Below, piece after piece: positions 23,893 through 32,656 of a DNA stretch of 39,010 nt. Source of the DNA: Streptosporangiaceae bacterium (GTDB taxonomy: Bacteria; Actinomycetota; Actinomycetes; Streptosporangiales; Streptosporangiaceae); NCBI GenBank assembly GCA_025964715.1, contig JAOPYH010000363.1:1-39010 (forward strand), in the 5' to 3' direction. The notes below the pieces were generated by a model. The model saw only the letters and a program-made list of their open reading frames with translations, was not told where the DNA came from and made no database searches. The translations under genes and the position numbers were made by a program. Numbering within the stretch: the first letter of the stretch is position 1; each line of letters begins with the position of its first letter.

Positions 23893-25938
23893 ATGACCCG
23901 TTATCGAGTCTCGATGGATATCGGTGGGACCTTCACCGACGTGGTCACCTACGACCACGCGGCCGGGGTGTTCGCCGCGACCAAGGCCTCGACGACCCCG
24001 GGCAACCTGAGCGAGGGCGTGCTGGCCGGACTCGACGCAGTTGTCGACGAGTCCTCCGCCATCGATTTCCTGGTACACGGCACGACCCAGGGACTCAACG
24101 CCTTTCTGGAACGCCGGGGCGTCCCCGTGCTTCTGCTGGCGACCGCCGGCGTCGAGGACAGCTACCACATCGCCCGTGGACCGCGCACCCGTCTCTACGA
24201 CCTCCACTACCGCAAGCCGACACCGCTCGTGCCGCGCCGCGACGTACTCGGCATCGGCGGTCGCATCGCCGCCGATGGCACCGAGCTGCAGCCGCTGGAC
24301 GAGGAGGCCGTGCGTGCCGCAGCCCGCACGGCCCGGGAGCGCGATCACGGTGCGGTCGCGGTGGGCTTCCTGTTCAGCTACAAGAACCCTTCCCATGAGC
24401 TCCGTGCCCGCGAGATCCTGCTCGAGGAGCTCGGCGACGGCTTCACCGTCTCGGTGTCACATGAGGCGGCCAAGGAGTGGCGTGAGTACGAACGCACCTC
24501 CTCCGCGGTCATCGAGGCTTACACGGGCCCAGTAGTGCGCCGCTACCTGACCGACCTGGAGAAGCGACTGGCCGACCGGGGGCTCGCCGTCCCGCTGCAC
24601 GTCATGCAGTCCTCGGGCGGCATCCTCACCGCGGAGTCGGCCCGCCAGCGCCCACTGCAGACCCTGCTCTCCGGTCCTGTCGGCGGAGCCATCGCCTGCG
24701 CCGAGCTGTCCCGGCAGACCGGCCGCGGGCACCTCATCGGCATCGACATGGGCGGCACGTCGTTCGACGTCTCGCTCATCGTCGATGGCGACCCGGATGT
24801 CTCAGCCGAGGCGAAGCTCGAAGGCCTGCCGATGCTCATGAGCGTCGTCAACATCCACACCGTCGGTGCAGGCGGTGGGTCCGTTGCCTGGGCGGAGGCC
24901 GGTGGCTTGCGGGTGGGCCCCCGCTCGGCGGGCGCTCGACCGGGGCCGGCCTGCTATGCGCGAGGCGGCACTGAGCCCACCGTCACCGATGCCAACCTCG
25001 TCCTGGGCCGTATCGACCCCAAGGGATTTGCCGGTGGTCAGATGACGCTGGATGCAGACCTCGCCGAGGCGGCACTGTCGGCGCTGGGCACGGAGTTCGG
25101 GCTGTCGGCCGTCACCATGGCCGAAGGCGTCTGCGACGTCGCGAACTCCAAGATGGCGCAGGCTATCCGCACCATCACCGTCTCGCGCGGCATCGAGCCG
25201 CGGGACTCCGCGCTGGTCGCGTTTGGCGGCGCCGGGCCGATGCATGCGGTCTTCCTGGCGCAGGAGCTCGGCATCGCCGAAATCATCGTGCCGCGCTTCC
25301 CCGGCGCGTTCTCCGCCTGGGGCATGCTGCAGACGCGGATCCGGCAGGACTACACCGAGCCGTACTTCTTCCTCGACGAGGACCTCGACGGCGCAGACAT
25401 GTCCGCAGCGCTCCAGCGGATGGAACAGGCGGGGTTCGCGGCGCTGTCGCACGAAGGGGTGGCCGAGCAGGCGCGGTCGGCAACGCATGCCGTCGACATC
25501 AGGTACGCCGCGCAGGAGTACACGCTCACCGTGCCCCTGCTCGACGGGATGGAGCCGACCAATCCCGATTTCCTGAAGACCGTGGCCCAGCGCTTCGCGG
25601 AGTTGCACGAGGCCCGCTACGGGCACGCCAACCTGGGTGCACCGATCGAATTCGTCACTCTGCGAACGACGGCGCTCGGTGATCTCGGGCATCCCGCGCC
25701 CGAGCAGTGGCCCGCAGCGGGGTCGGCGGAATTCCCGCACGAGAAGCGGCCGGTGATCTTCGGCGGCGAGAGCCTCGACGCGATCGTGGTCCGTCGCGAC
25801 CACCTATTGGTCGGACACACCTTCGCAGGACCGGCGGTGGTGCTCGAGGACACCGCGACGACCGTCGTGCCGCCGCGTTACGCGGTGACCGTGGACGAGA
25901 TCGGCTCGCTCATCATCCGAGAGAGGGACACCAAGTGA
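23893..25938 (+). CDS. hyuA: Hydantoinase/oxoprolinase family protein, subunit A (set 1)
   Basis: A 681-residue actin-fold ATPase subunit of the hydantoinase/5-oxoprolinase/acetone carboxylase group. Phosphate loop 1 is DIGGTFTD (residues 9-16), loop 2 is DMGGTSFD (from D285), and VGAGGGS is at about residue 324. With subunit B it phosphorylates and opens cyclic amides or activates ketones in the cytoplasm; the exact substrate cannot be told. The first ATG (23881) has no ribosome site. The ATG at 23893 has GGGAG five bases upstream and places the protein at the usual family start. Its TGA overlaps the GTG of subunit B. Confidence 0.92.
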   Translation: MTRYRVSMDIGGTFTDVVTYDHAAGVFAATKASTTPGNLSEGVLAGLDAVVDESSAIDFLVHGTTQGLNAFLERRGVPVLLLATAGVEDSYHIARGPRTRLYDLHYRKPTPLVPRRDVLGIGGRIAADGTELQPLDEEAVRAAARTARERDHGAVAVGFLFSYKNPSHELRAREILLEELGDGFTVSVSHEAAKEWREYERTSSAVIEAYTGPVVRRYLTDLEKRLADRGLAVPLHVMQSSGGILTAESARQRPLQTLLSGPVGGAIACAELSRQTGRGHLIGIDMGGTSFDVSLIVDGDPDVSAEAKLEGLPMLMSVVNIHTVGAGGGSVAWAEAGGLRVGPRSAGARPGPACYARGGTEPTVTDANLVLGRIDPKGFAGGQMTLDADLAEAALSALGTEFGLSAVTMAEGVCDVANSKMAQAIRTITVSRGIEPRDSALVAFGGAGPMHAVFLAQELGIAEIIVPRFPGAFSAWGMLQTRIRQDYTEPYFFLDEDLDGADMSAALQRMEQAGFAALSHEGVAEQARSATHAVDIRYAAQEYTLTVPLLDGMEPTNPDFLKTVAQRFAELHEARYGHANLGAPIEFVTLRTTALGDLGHPAPEQWPAAGSAEFPHEKRPVIFGGESLDAIVVRRDHLLVGHTFAGPAVVLEDTATTVVPPRYAVTVDEIGSLIIRERDTK

Positions 25939-27614
25939 CCGCGACCCTGGGCATCGACCCCGTCACCGTCGAGATCGTGCGCAACGCGCTCAACTCGGCC
26001 GCCGACGACATGAATGCGACGCTGATCCGCTCCGCCTATACGCCGATCATCTATGAGTGCGGTGACTGCGTCGTCGCGCTGCTCGACGCGGACCACCAGG
26101 TGCTCGGCCAGTCAGCGGGCCTACCGATCTTCCTCGGCAATCTGGAGACCTGCACCAGGGCGACCGAGGAACGCTTCGGCCGCGAGGTGTGGCAGCCCGG
26201 GGACGTCTGGATCCTCAACGACAGCTATCTCGGCGGAACGCACCTCAACGACGTCACCATCTTTGGCCCGGTCTTCGTGGATGCGACGCTGGTCGGCTTC
26301 ACCGCCTCCCGCGCCCACTGGATCGACGTCGGCTCGAAGGACCCGGGTGGCTCCATGGACTCGATCTCCATCTTCCAGGAGGGGCTGCGCCTGGGCCCGC
26401 AGAAGCTGGTTGCCGGCGGGGTGGACGAACGGAGCGTCATCGACACCATCGCCACCAACGTGCGCTTCCCCTATCCGACGACCGGAGACATGCACGCCAT
26501 GATCGCGTGCATCACGATGGGAGAAAAGCGGCTGCAGGAGCTTGTTCAGCGATTCGGACTCGAGACCCTCGAGCTGGCGCGGGACGAGATCTTCCGGCAG
26601 ACCGAGACCCTGGAGCGGGCGACCATCGCGCAGATCCCCGACGGCGTCTACGCCGCAGAGGGCGTCCTGGACAACGACGGCATCGACCAGGACACACCGA
26701 TCCCCATCCGGTTGAAGATCACGGTCTCAGGCGAGGACATCGACTTCGACGTCACGGAGTCGGCCGACCAGACCGTCGGCCCGGTGAACTGTGGGGTGGC
26801 ACAAGCGGTGTCGGCACTGAGAGTGGGTTACAAGCTGCTCGTCAGTCCTGACCTGCCGGGCAACGGCGGCTCCTTCCGGTCGATGACGACCCAGGTCCGA
26901 GAGGGGTCGGTACTGGGCGCCCGCTCCCCCGCCGCGTGCCAGTGGTACTTCTCGCACCTGGGCCTGCTCATCGACCTGGTGGCCCGCGCACTGGCGCCGG
27001 CCCTCCCCGACCGGGTGGCCGGAGCCAGCCACGGCGACTCGATGATCATTCTGACGGCAGGGGTGGACCCCCGGGTCAACCGCGAATTCGTCAGCCTCGA
27101 GGCCACGGTCGGCGGCTGGGGTGCCTGGAACGGCTCCGACGGCGAGAGCGCGCTGATCAACAACGTCAACGGCTCGCTGAAGGACATCCCCATCGAAGTA
27201 CACGAGACCCGCTATCCGTGGCGGATCAACCAGTACCGGATTCGCCCCGGCTCGGGCGGCTCCGGCCGTTGGCGGGGGGGCAACGGCGTGGTTCGGGAGT
27301 ACGAGGCGCAGGCCGACATGTCGGTGTCGCTGTGGTTCGAGCGATCGAGGCAGCCGGCCTGGGGCCTGTTCGGCGGGGACGACGCCATCGGGCCAGAGGT
27401 GATCATCAACCCGGGGCGGCCGGACGAGCGCCGCATCCTCAAGGTGAACGGGATGCGGCTGAAGAAGGGCGACGTCGTTCGATGCGCAACCGGCGGTGGC
27501 GGCGGCTACGGCGACCCCGTGGAGCGATCCGCGGAGGACGTTCGGGCAGACGTGCTGGACCGCAACATCACCCCGGAGACGGCACTCACCCGCTACGGCA
27601 TCGGCGAGGAGTGA
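25935..27614 (+). CDS. hyuB: Hydantoinase/oxoprolinase family protein, subunit B (set 1)
   Basis: A 559-residue partner of subunit A, starting VTATLGIDPVTVEIVRNALNSAADDMNATLIRSAYTP. The metal site is given by ILNDSYLGGTHLNDVT (H103, D106) and AHWIDVGSKDPGG (H128, D131). It closes with the family's glycine-rich GSGGSGRWRGGNGVVREY and CATGGGGGYGDP. The GTG start lies in the 4-nt overlap with HyuA. The 3' end overlaps the PucR gene on the opposite strand by 22 nt, so the two genes converge with no space for a terminator. Confidence 0.92.
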   Translation: MTATLGIDPVTVEIVRNALNSAADDMNATLIRSAYTPIIYECGDCVVALLDADHQVLGQSAGLPIFLGNLETCTRATEERFGREVWQPGDVWILNDSYLGGTHLNDVTIFGPVFVDATLVGFTASRAHWIDVGSKDPGGSMDSISIFQEGLRLGPQKLVAGGVDERSVIDTIATNVRFPYPTTGDMHAMIACITMGEKRLQELVQRFGLETLELARDEIFRQTETLERATIAQIPDGVYAAEGVLDNDGIDQDTPIPIRLKITVSGEDIDFDVTESADQTVGPVNCGVAQAVSALRVGYKLLVSPDLPGNGGSFRSMTTQVREGSVLGARSPAACQWYFSHLGLLIDLVARALAPALPDRVAGASHGDSMIILTAGVDPRVNREFVSLEATVGGWGAWNGSDGESALINNVNGSLKDIPIEVHETRYPWRINQYRIRPGSGGSGRWRGGNGVVREYEAQADMSVSLWFERSRQPAWGLFGGDDAIGPEVIINPGRPDERRILKVNGMRLKKGDVVRCATGGGGGYGDPVERSAEDVRADVLDRNITPETALTRYGIGEE

Positions 27615-29218
27615 CCAACCCCTGACGGTGCACCGGGCGGGCCCGCCGTCGGCGATCCCGCCCGGTTCGCCGTCGAGTGCGCGGGTTCGCCCGACTGCGG
27701 CGTCGCGGGGGTCTCGAGGGAGGCCAGGGCATAGCAGAGCACGTGCAGCGCCAGCCGCTGGGCAGGGTCGTCGAAGGCAAGGCCGAGCTGCCGCGCCCGT
27801 GCCAGCCGGGTCAGGACGGTGTTGCGGTGGACGCCGAGCCGCTGCGAGGCCTGGCTGAGCGAGCCGCCGCAGTCCAGGACGGCCAGTACGGTGTCGACGA
27901 GCGCGGCGCGGTCCTTGGCGGCCATCAGGTCGACCAGGCAAAGGTCCGCCACTTGTGCGATCTCGGTGGTGGGCAGCCACGCCAGCGCGGCCGGAGCACC
28001 GACCTGGTCGAACCACTGCACGGCCCCCGGCCCGGCCTCGCGCGCCACCTGCGCCGCCAGCCGCGCCTCGGCCAGCGAGCGCATCAGCCCCGGGACGCCC
28101 GGGTGCGCGCGGCCGATACCGACGACCAGGCGGTGCGCCACCGCCGTGTCACGGAAGCCGGACAACGCGCCCCGCAGCGCAGCCACGTCGTCGGCATCGC
28201 TGGTGCTGTGCCAGGAGATCCACCCGTCCCTCTCGGCGACAAAGGGCCAGGTCGGACGGGAGCGCTGCCACGCCGCGCCGACAAGATGGGTCAGCTGCTC
28301 CGGCGGCTCGCCCGAGGGGCGCACCGGCGTCAGCCACACAGCGCGGTTGAACACCTCCAGCCTCCATCCGAGTTCACTGGTCCAGGGAGGCGTGTCGACC
28401 TCGGCCTCCATCCGATCGATGTGCGCGGGGTCGGTCGCCAGCTTGCGGAGCAGCCCGAACGCGGCCTGGTCATGCGCTGCACGCTGCGACGAGTTGAGCC
28501 GGGTGTGCGCCCACGCGGCCAGCAGCGTCGGGCGGGCCAGCCGCAGCAGCGCCTCGATCTGCTGCGCGGCGGCGGGCATGCGGGCCGGCACGGCGGCGAC
28601 CAGCCGACCCCACGGGCGCTCTCCCGGGCCGTGGACATCGACGCTGACCTGCACCTGGTCGGCGCCCTCAGCGACCGCCGCCGCGCGACCTGCCACGACG
28701 ACATCCCCCACGACGAGCGCCACGGGTACGGAGTCCAGCTCGGAGTTGAGCACGCCCAGTACGTTGCGGATGCTGGTCTGCTCCGACAGCCGTTCCGCGA
28801 AGACTGCCTGCCGCAGGGCCCGGGCGGCAGCCGGTGCGCTGATCTGACCGGCAAGGCGCAGCGCGACGTCCACCGGGTCGGCGTCGGTGACGAATAGCGA
28901 CATCTGCAGGCGTTGAGCGAGCGCTGTACTGGACGGGCCGGCCACCGAGCGGGACACCACCACCGCCGACGCGTTTCGTTCCCACGCAAGGTGCAGTGCC
29001 GCGGCGAGTGACCAGCCACCGGTGGCGGCCTCGGCGTGCAGGACGATGAGCGAATGCGGCGTGCTGCGGCGCAGCCGGTCGAACGTCTCGGCCAGAATCA
29101 CCTGCTCCACCGCGCGTGCCGGCTCGGCCAGCTGCCGGACGGCCGCCGACGCCAGCGGCTCGATCCGCAGCAGCTCGGCGAGCGTGATCGGCAGCGTGGA
29201 GCCGCGTGGTCGGGTCAT
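27593..29218 (-). CDS. PucR-family transcriptional regulator
   Basis: A 541-residue regulator. The N-terminal part (ITLAELLRIEPLASAAVRQL...) resembles the PucR ligand-binding domain named after the Bacillus purine-catabolism regulator. The C-terminus has the PucR-type helix-turn-helix, LVDTVLAVLDCGGSLSQASQRLGVHRNTVLTRLARARQLG, followed by a proline-rich tail of about 40 residues. Its ATG overlaps the TGA of the DUF917 gene (ATGA), so it is the last gene of the operon that starts near 35.6 kb. It probably controls the hydantoinase and transporter genes; the signal is unknown. Confidence 0.85.
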   Translation of the reverse strand: MTRPRGSTLPITLAELLRIEPLASAAVRQLAEPARAVEQVILAETFDRLRRSTPHSLIVLHAEAATGGWSLAAALHLAWERNASAVVVSRSVAGPSSTALAQRLQMSLFVTDADPVDVALRLAGQISAPAAARALRQAVFAERLSEQTSIRNVLGVLNSELDSVPVALVVGDVVVAGRAAAVAEGADQVQVSVDVHGPGERPWGRLVAAVPARMPAAAQQIEALLRLARPTLLAAWAHTRLNSSQRAAHDQAAFGLLRKLATDPAHIDRMEAEVDTPPWTSELGWRLEVFNRAVWLTPVRPSGEPPEQLTHLVGAAWQRSRPTWPFVAERDGWISWHSTSDADDVAALRGALSGFRDTAVAHRLVVGIGRAHPGVPGLMRSLAEARLAAQVAREAGPGAVQWFDQVGAPAALAWLPTTEIAQVADLCLVDLMAAKDRAALVDTVLAVLDCGGSLSQASQRLGVHRNTVLTRLARARQLGLAFDDPAQRLALHVLCYALASLETPATPQSGEPAHSTANRAGSPTAGPPGAPSGVGHSSPMP

Positions 29219-30339
29219 CGACGCCTCGGGTGTTCGAGCCCGATGCCGTGCGAGTGCAGCCCGACCATGGCCATGCCCTCGGCGGAGTACCAGACCGCCT
29301 CGGCCGGCGTGACCAGCACGTCGACGAGGTCGCCGGGTTGGAGGCTGTCGAGCGTCGCCACCTCACCGCGCGAGACGTCCAGCAGGCACAGCAGGTCGGG
29401 CACCGCGGCGACCAATAGCCCGTCGGCGAAGACGGCCACGATCTCGCTGCGCAGCTCGATGCGCAGCTGCCGTCGGCGGCCGCCGATCTCCTCCAGAACG
29501 AGACTGGAGGGGTGCCCCGGGATGGTGACGTCGGTGGGCCGGCTCAGATGCTCGAGTTCGACGATCCGTCCCCGCCCGATCCGCTGGCAACCAGTGATGG
29601 CGGCGAGCCGGCGCACCAACACGTCGGGATCGGCGCGTTCCAGCAGCAGCCGACCCACGTTGATCAGCCTCGACAGAGTCCCGGGGAGCGCGGCACGACG
29701 CAGCTCACCCGCGGTTGTCGGATAGGCGGCGAGCGCGGCCCACCCGCCCAGCGTGTCGACGTTGGCGCGCAGCAGCCGGTCGGCGCGGGGGCCGGCCATG
29801 ACCTCGATCAGGACACTCTCACCGGTGGGCCCGTGGGCTGCCAGTGGCGCGGGCGAGAGCCCGGCCAGGTGCATCGCGGTGTGGTGGATGAGGGCATACG
29901 TACGACCCATCCCGTCGGCGTCGAGCACCGGCAGGCCGAGCTGGGAGGCGGCCACGACCGGGGCGAGCGCGCTCACCGTCGCGGCGGCCAGCGGATAGAC
30001 GGCGCCGAACGCCTCGCCCTGCAGCCGCGCGATCCGCTCGACGGCAACGGCGAACTCGTCCCCGGCCGGCGGCAGGTCCGCGAGCGCCGAGCCGGAACCG
30101 ATGACGCACAGCGCCACACACCGCGTGTCCGGTGGGAGGGACTCCGGACGTCGGAGGGCGACCGGACCGTTGCGGTCGAGCAGTCCGGTCAGCCACGAGG
30201 TCAGGGAGGATCTACTGGCATCACCGACCGCCGGTGCGTAGAACTTGGCGCCCTCGTACAGCGCAGGAACATCATCGGCAGAAATGGATGCGATCGCACC
30301 GACGTACCCGGCGGCGGCGCCCTGCTCGGCTGCACTCAT
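29215..30339 (-). CDS. DUF917-family protein with altered N-terminal loop
   Basis: A 374-residue protein of the DUF917 family (S-methyl-thiohydantoin desulfurase group). Family landmarks are the GPVALRRPESLPPDTRCVALCVIGSG stretch, LPVLDADGMGR, GRIVELEH and a C-terminal beta domain ending PAEAVWYSAEGMAMVGLHSHGI. The glycine-rich loop that usually follows the first helix (GTGGGGDP type) reads YAPAVGDASRS here, so substrate binding may differ. The ATG at 30337-30339 has AGGAGAGG upstream. It lies 4 nt after the degenerate HyuA-like gene and overlaps PucR by 4 nt. DUF917 genes are normally next to a HyuA-type gene, as here. Confidence 0.8.
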   Translation of the reverse strand: MSAAEQGAAAGYVGAIASISADDVPALYEGAKFYAPAVGDASRSSLTSWLTGLLDRNGPVALRRPESLPPDTRCVALCVIGSGSALADLPPAGDEFAVAVERIARLQGEAFGAVYPLAAATVSALAPVVAASQLGLPVLDADGMGRTYALIHHTAMHLAGLSPAPLAAHGPTGESVLIEVMAGPRADRLLRANVDTLGGWAALAAYPTTAGELRRAALPGTLSRLINVGRLLLERADPDVLVRRLAAITGCQRIGRGRIVELEHLSRPTDVTIPGHPSSLVLEEIGGRRRQLRIELRSEIVAVFADGLLVAAVPDLLCLLDVSRGEVATLDSLQPGDLVDVLVTPAEAVWYSAEGMAMVGLHSHGIGLEHPRRR

Positions 30340-30343
30340 GGAC

Positions 30344-31636
30344 TCACCGCCTCTCCTGGTGGGGCTTGGCGACGTCCGACGCGCCGGCCACCCGAACCCG
30401 GATCCGTACGGTCCCTGACGGGCTGTAGGGAACTGCGACACTCGACGACTCGACCAAGTAGGTGGTTCCCGGTGCGGCGCCGTTGGCCATGACGATCGCG
30501 GTAGCGCGCTCCTCGACGTCGCGGCGCGCCCCCTCGAGCTGCGCAGCCGACTCGATGAAGGCGACCTCGTCCAGCCAGCCGGTCGGCTGGCTCACCGCCG
30601 CGCCGACGCAGGCAAGTTCCTCGGCGTCGCCACCGGCGAAGATCACCGGGATGTCGGTCACGCGCATGACGTCCCTGTGATCGACGCGCCCCGGGTCAGG
30701 TGCGAGAACGGTCGTAGGTACGACGAGTTCGGTGCCGAGGTCCCGAAGCTGGCCCGAGCGGACTACGGGAAGTCCGTTCCGGACGTCACCGGCCACCTGG
30801 CCGGTGGACCGGGGTAGCAGCACACGGCAGTCCTGCAGTCCTGTCAGGTAGGCCGCCCCACACAACACCGCCGCATCGGTGGCGCCCAGGGCCACCGACG
30901 GCAGCGCACGAATTCGCGACGGTGTACTGAACCCGCCGTCGCCACGGGCCACCCGGAGTGGCACACCGGGGGCGCGGCGTCGCAGGGCCCGCTCGCATCG
31001 GCCGAGCACGGTGTCGGTGAGCTCGCCCAGGGCGCAGTCGAGCACAACCGTCGCCTCCCGGGCGACGAGTCCCTGACCCCCGAATTCACTCGCCGCCGAG
31101 ATGCGGGCGCCCGGGATCGCGGCCTGGATCGCGTCGGCCACGGAACGCTCGTGCTGCGGACGGGCCTGCGAACCGGCGGCAACGATCGCGACGTGCCGCA
31201 CCTCCGCCCGGACGAGCGAGGCGCAGACATCGGCCACTGCCGCGTCGTCCAGGGGACACAGCTCATTACCCAGAAGGTCATGTCCACCGGCCACGGTGAA
31301 GCGGTGACGGATCAACCGCTCCACCAGGTGGGCCGGCGACCGCGCGAGCAACGGATCGGTGGCCACCCGCGGCACGATCCGGATCACCGCAACCAGAGGA
31401 AGCTCCAGCGCGGACCGGATGACCGCCTCCAACAGGAGCGGCGAGATGTCGACGGTGACGGCCCGCAAGGCCGCGGGTGGCACCCCACCGACAACCGCGG
31501 CAAGAACCACGTCGATGTCGGTCGTCAGCACCGTCGCCACCGGAACGGCCACACCACCCGACACGACCACAGCCCGGTAGCTGTCGGGGCGCAGGCTGAC
31601 GCCTGCACAGGCAGGTCGGTAAGCCGGCGTCGGCAC
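30344..31636 (-). CDS. Degenerate HyuA-like (hydantoinase A) protein lacking phosphate loops
   Basis: A 430-residue intact frame whose order of segments follows DUF917-associated hydantoinase A proteins: LPLVAVIRI, FTVAGGHDLLGNELCPLDDAAV, GARISAASEFGGQGLVARE, VPLRVARGDGGF, GAAYLTGLQD and a C-terminal AAVSQPTGWLDEVAFIE...SSVAVPYSPSGTVRIRVRVAG. Both ATP-binding loops are gone: GVSLRPDSYR stands where DVGGTNTD belongs, and LLPRSTGQV where DVGGTTTD belongs. It is also about 80 residues shorter than usual. Third-position bias is normal and no stop interrupts, so it is a maintained protein, probably non-catalytic. The GTG start (31634-31636) has no ribosome site, but TAGCAT ends six bases upstream, which fits a leaderless message. 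Confidence 0.78.
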   Translation of the reverse strand: MPTPAYRPACAGVSLRPDSYRAVVVSGGVAVPVATVLTTDIDVVLAAVVGGVPPAALRAVTVDISPLLLEAVIRSALELPLVAVIRIVPRVATDPLLARSPAHLVERLIRHRFTVAGGHDLLGNELCPLDDAAVADVCASLVRAEVRHVAIVAAGSQARPQHERSVADAIQAAIPGARISAASEFGGQGLVAREATVVLDCALGELTDTVLGRCERALRRRAPGVPLRVARGDGGFSTPSRIRALPSVALGATDAAVLCGAAYLTGLQDCRVLLPRSTGQVAGDVRNGLPVVRSGQLRDLGTELVVPTTVLAPDPGRVDHRDVMRVTDIPVIFAGGDAEELACVGAAVSQPTGWLDEVAFIESAAQLEGARRDVEERATAIVMANGAAPGTTYLVESSSVAVPYSPSGTVRIRVRVAGASDVAKPHQERR

Positions 31637-31654
31637 CGTCGGATGCTAGTCGCG

Positions 31655-32656
31655 CTACCTGGCCCGTCTGCGCAGCCACCGGTCGATGGCTACCGCGAAC
31701 AGGATCAGACAACCCTGGACGACCTGCTGGTACGTCGTGTTCCAGCCCAGCAGGTTGAACCCGTTGCCGATCAGCGTGATGAGAAGGGCACCGACTACAC
31801 CGCGCCAGATCGCGCCCTCGCCGCCGAGGATGCTCGTCCCGCCGATGACGGCGGCCGCGATGGCAGTGAGCTCCAGCCCCGTGGCCATGCTGGATTGAGC
31901 CGAGCCGGCTCGCGAGGCGAGGATCAGCCCGGCGAGTGCGGAGCAGATGCCGCTGATGACGTATGCCGAGACGTGCACCGAACCGACACGGATGCCGGAC
32001 AGGCGTGCGGCCTCGGCGTTTCCGCCTACCGCGTAGATCCGCCGGCCGAAGGTCGTCGCCGCGACGACGACACCGATGATCAGGACGACGACGACGAAGA
32101 GGATGGTCGCCGAGGTGAGGTTGAAGATCGACGGCCAGGTCAGCGCCCCGAAGTCGACGCTCTGCTTAGTCAGGGGGTAGATGATCGCCCCTGAGGTCAC
32201 GACGACGGCCAGACCGCGGTAGATGATGCTCGTGGCCAGCGTGGCGATGAACGAGTTGACGCCGCTGCGCACGACGATCGTTCCGGTGATGAAGCCGAGG
32301 GCGGCTCCCGCGACGATCGCCGCCGCGAATCCCACGAATACGCTGGTGTGCCGGGCAACCTGCACACCGACGATGGCGGACAATGCCAGCGAGGCGCTCG
32401 CGGTGAGGTCGAAGACGCCGCTGAGGATGCAGACCGTGGCCCCAGTGGCGAGCAGGCCGACGACCGCACACTGGTCCAGCAGGTTGATCAGGTTGCCGGT
32501 GGTCAGGAAGGTGCTGGTGCTGAAGGACAGGGCCACGACAATGGCGACCACCGCGACCAGAATGCCGTAGTCGCGCATTCGGGCGCCTGGCCGCGCGGCC
32601 GTGCGGGTGCCCTGCGGGGTCGCTGGGCCTGCTTGCGGGGCGGCTTCGACGGTCAC
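31655..32656 (-). CDS. ABC transporter permease, ribose/simple-sugar type
   Basis: A 333-residue permease of the RbsC branch with 8-10 hydrophobic segments, the ATGATVCILSGVFDLTASASLALS region, the coupling-loop part GRRIYAVGGNAEAARLSGI and GGTSILGGEGAIWRGVVGALLITLIGNGFNLLG near the end. It forms the membrane channel with the ATPase and binding lipoprotein encoded before it. Its GTG overlaps the ATPase stop (GTGA). The family carries sugars but also nucleosides, autoinducers and other polar compounds, so substrate must be judged from the hydantoinase neighbours. Confidence 0.92.
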   Translation of the reverse strand: MTVEAAPQAGPATPQGTRTAARPGARMRDYGILVAVVAIVVALSFSTSTFLTTGNLINLLDQCAVVGLLATGATVCILSGVFDLTASASLALSAIVGVQVARHTSVFVGFAAAIVAGAALGFITGTIVVRSGVNSFIATLATSIIYRGLAVVVTSGAIIYPLTKQSVDFGALTWPSIFNLTSATILFVVVVLIIGVVVAATTFGRRIYAVGGNAEAARLSGIRVGSVHVSAYVISGICSALAGLILASRAGSAQSSMATGLELTAIAAAVIGGTSILGGEGAIWRGVVGALLITLIGNGFNLLGWNTTYQQVVQGCLILFAVAIDRWLRRRAR

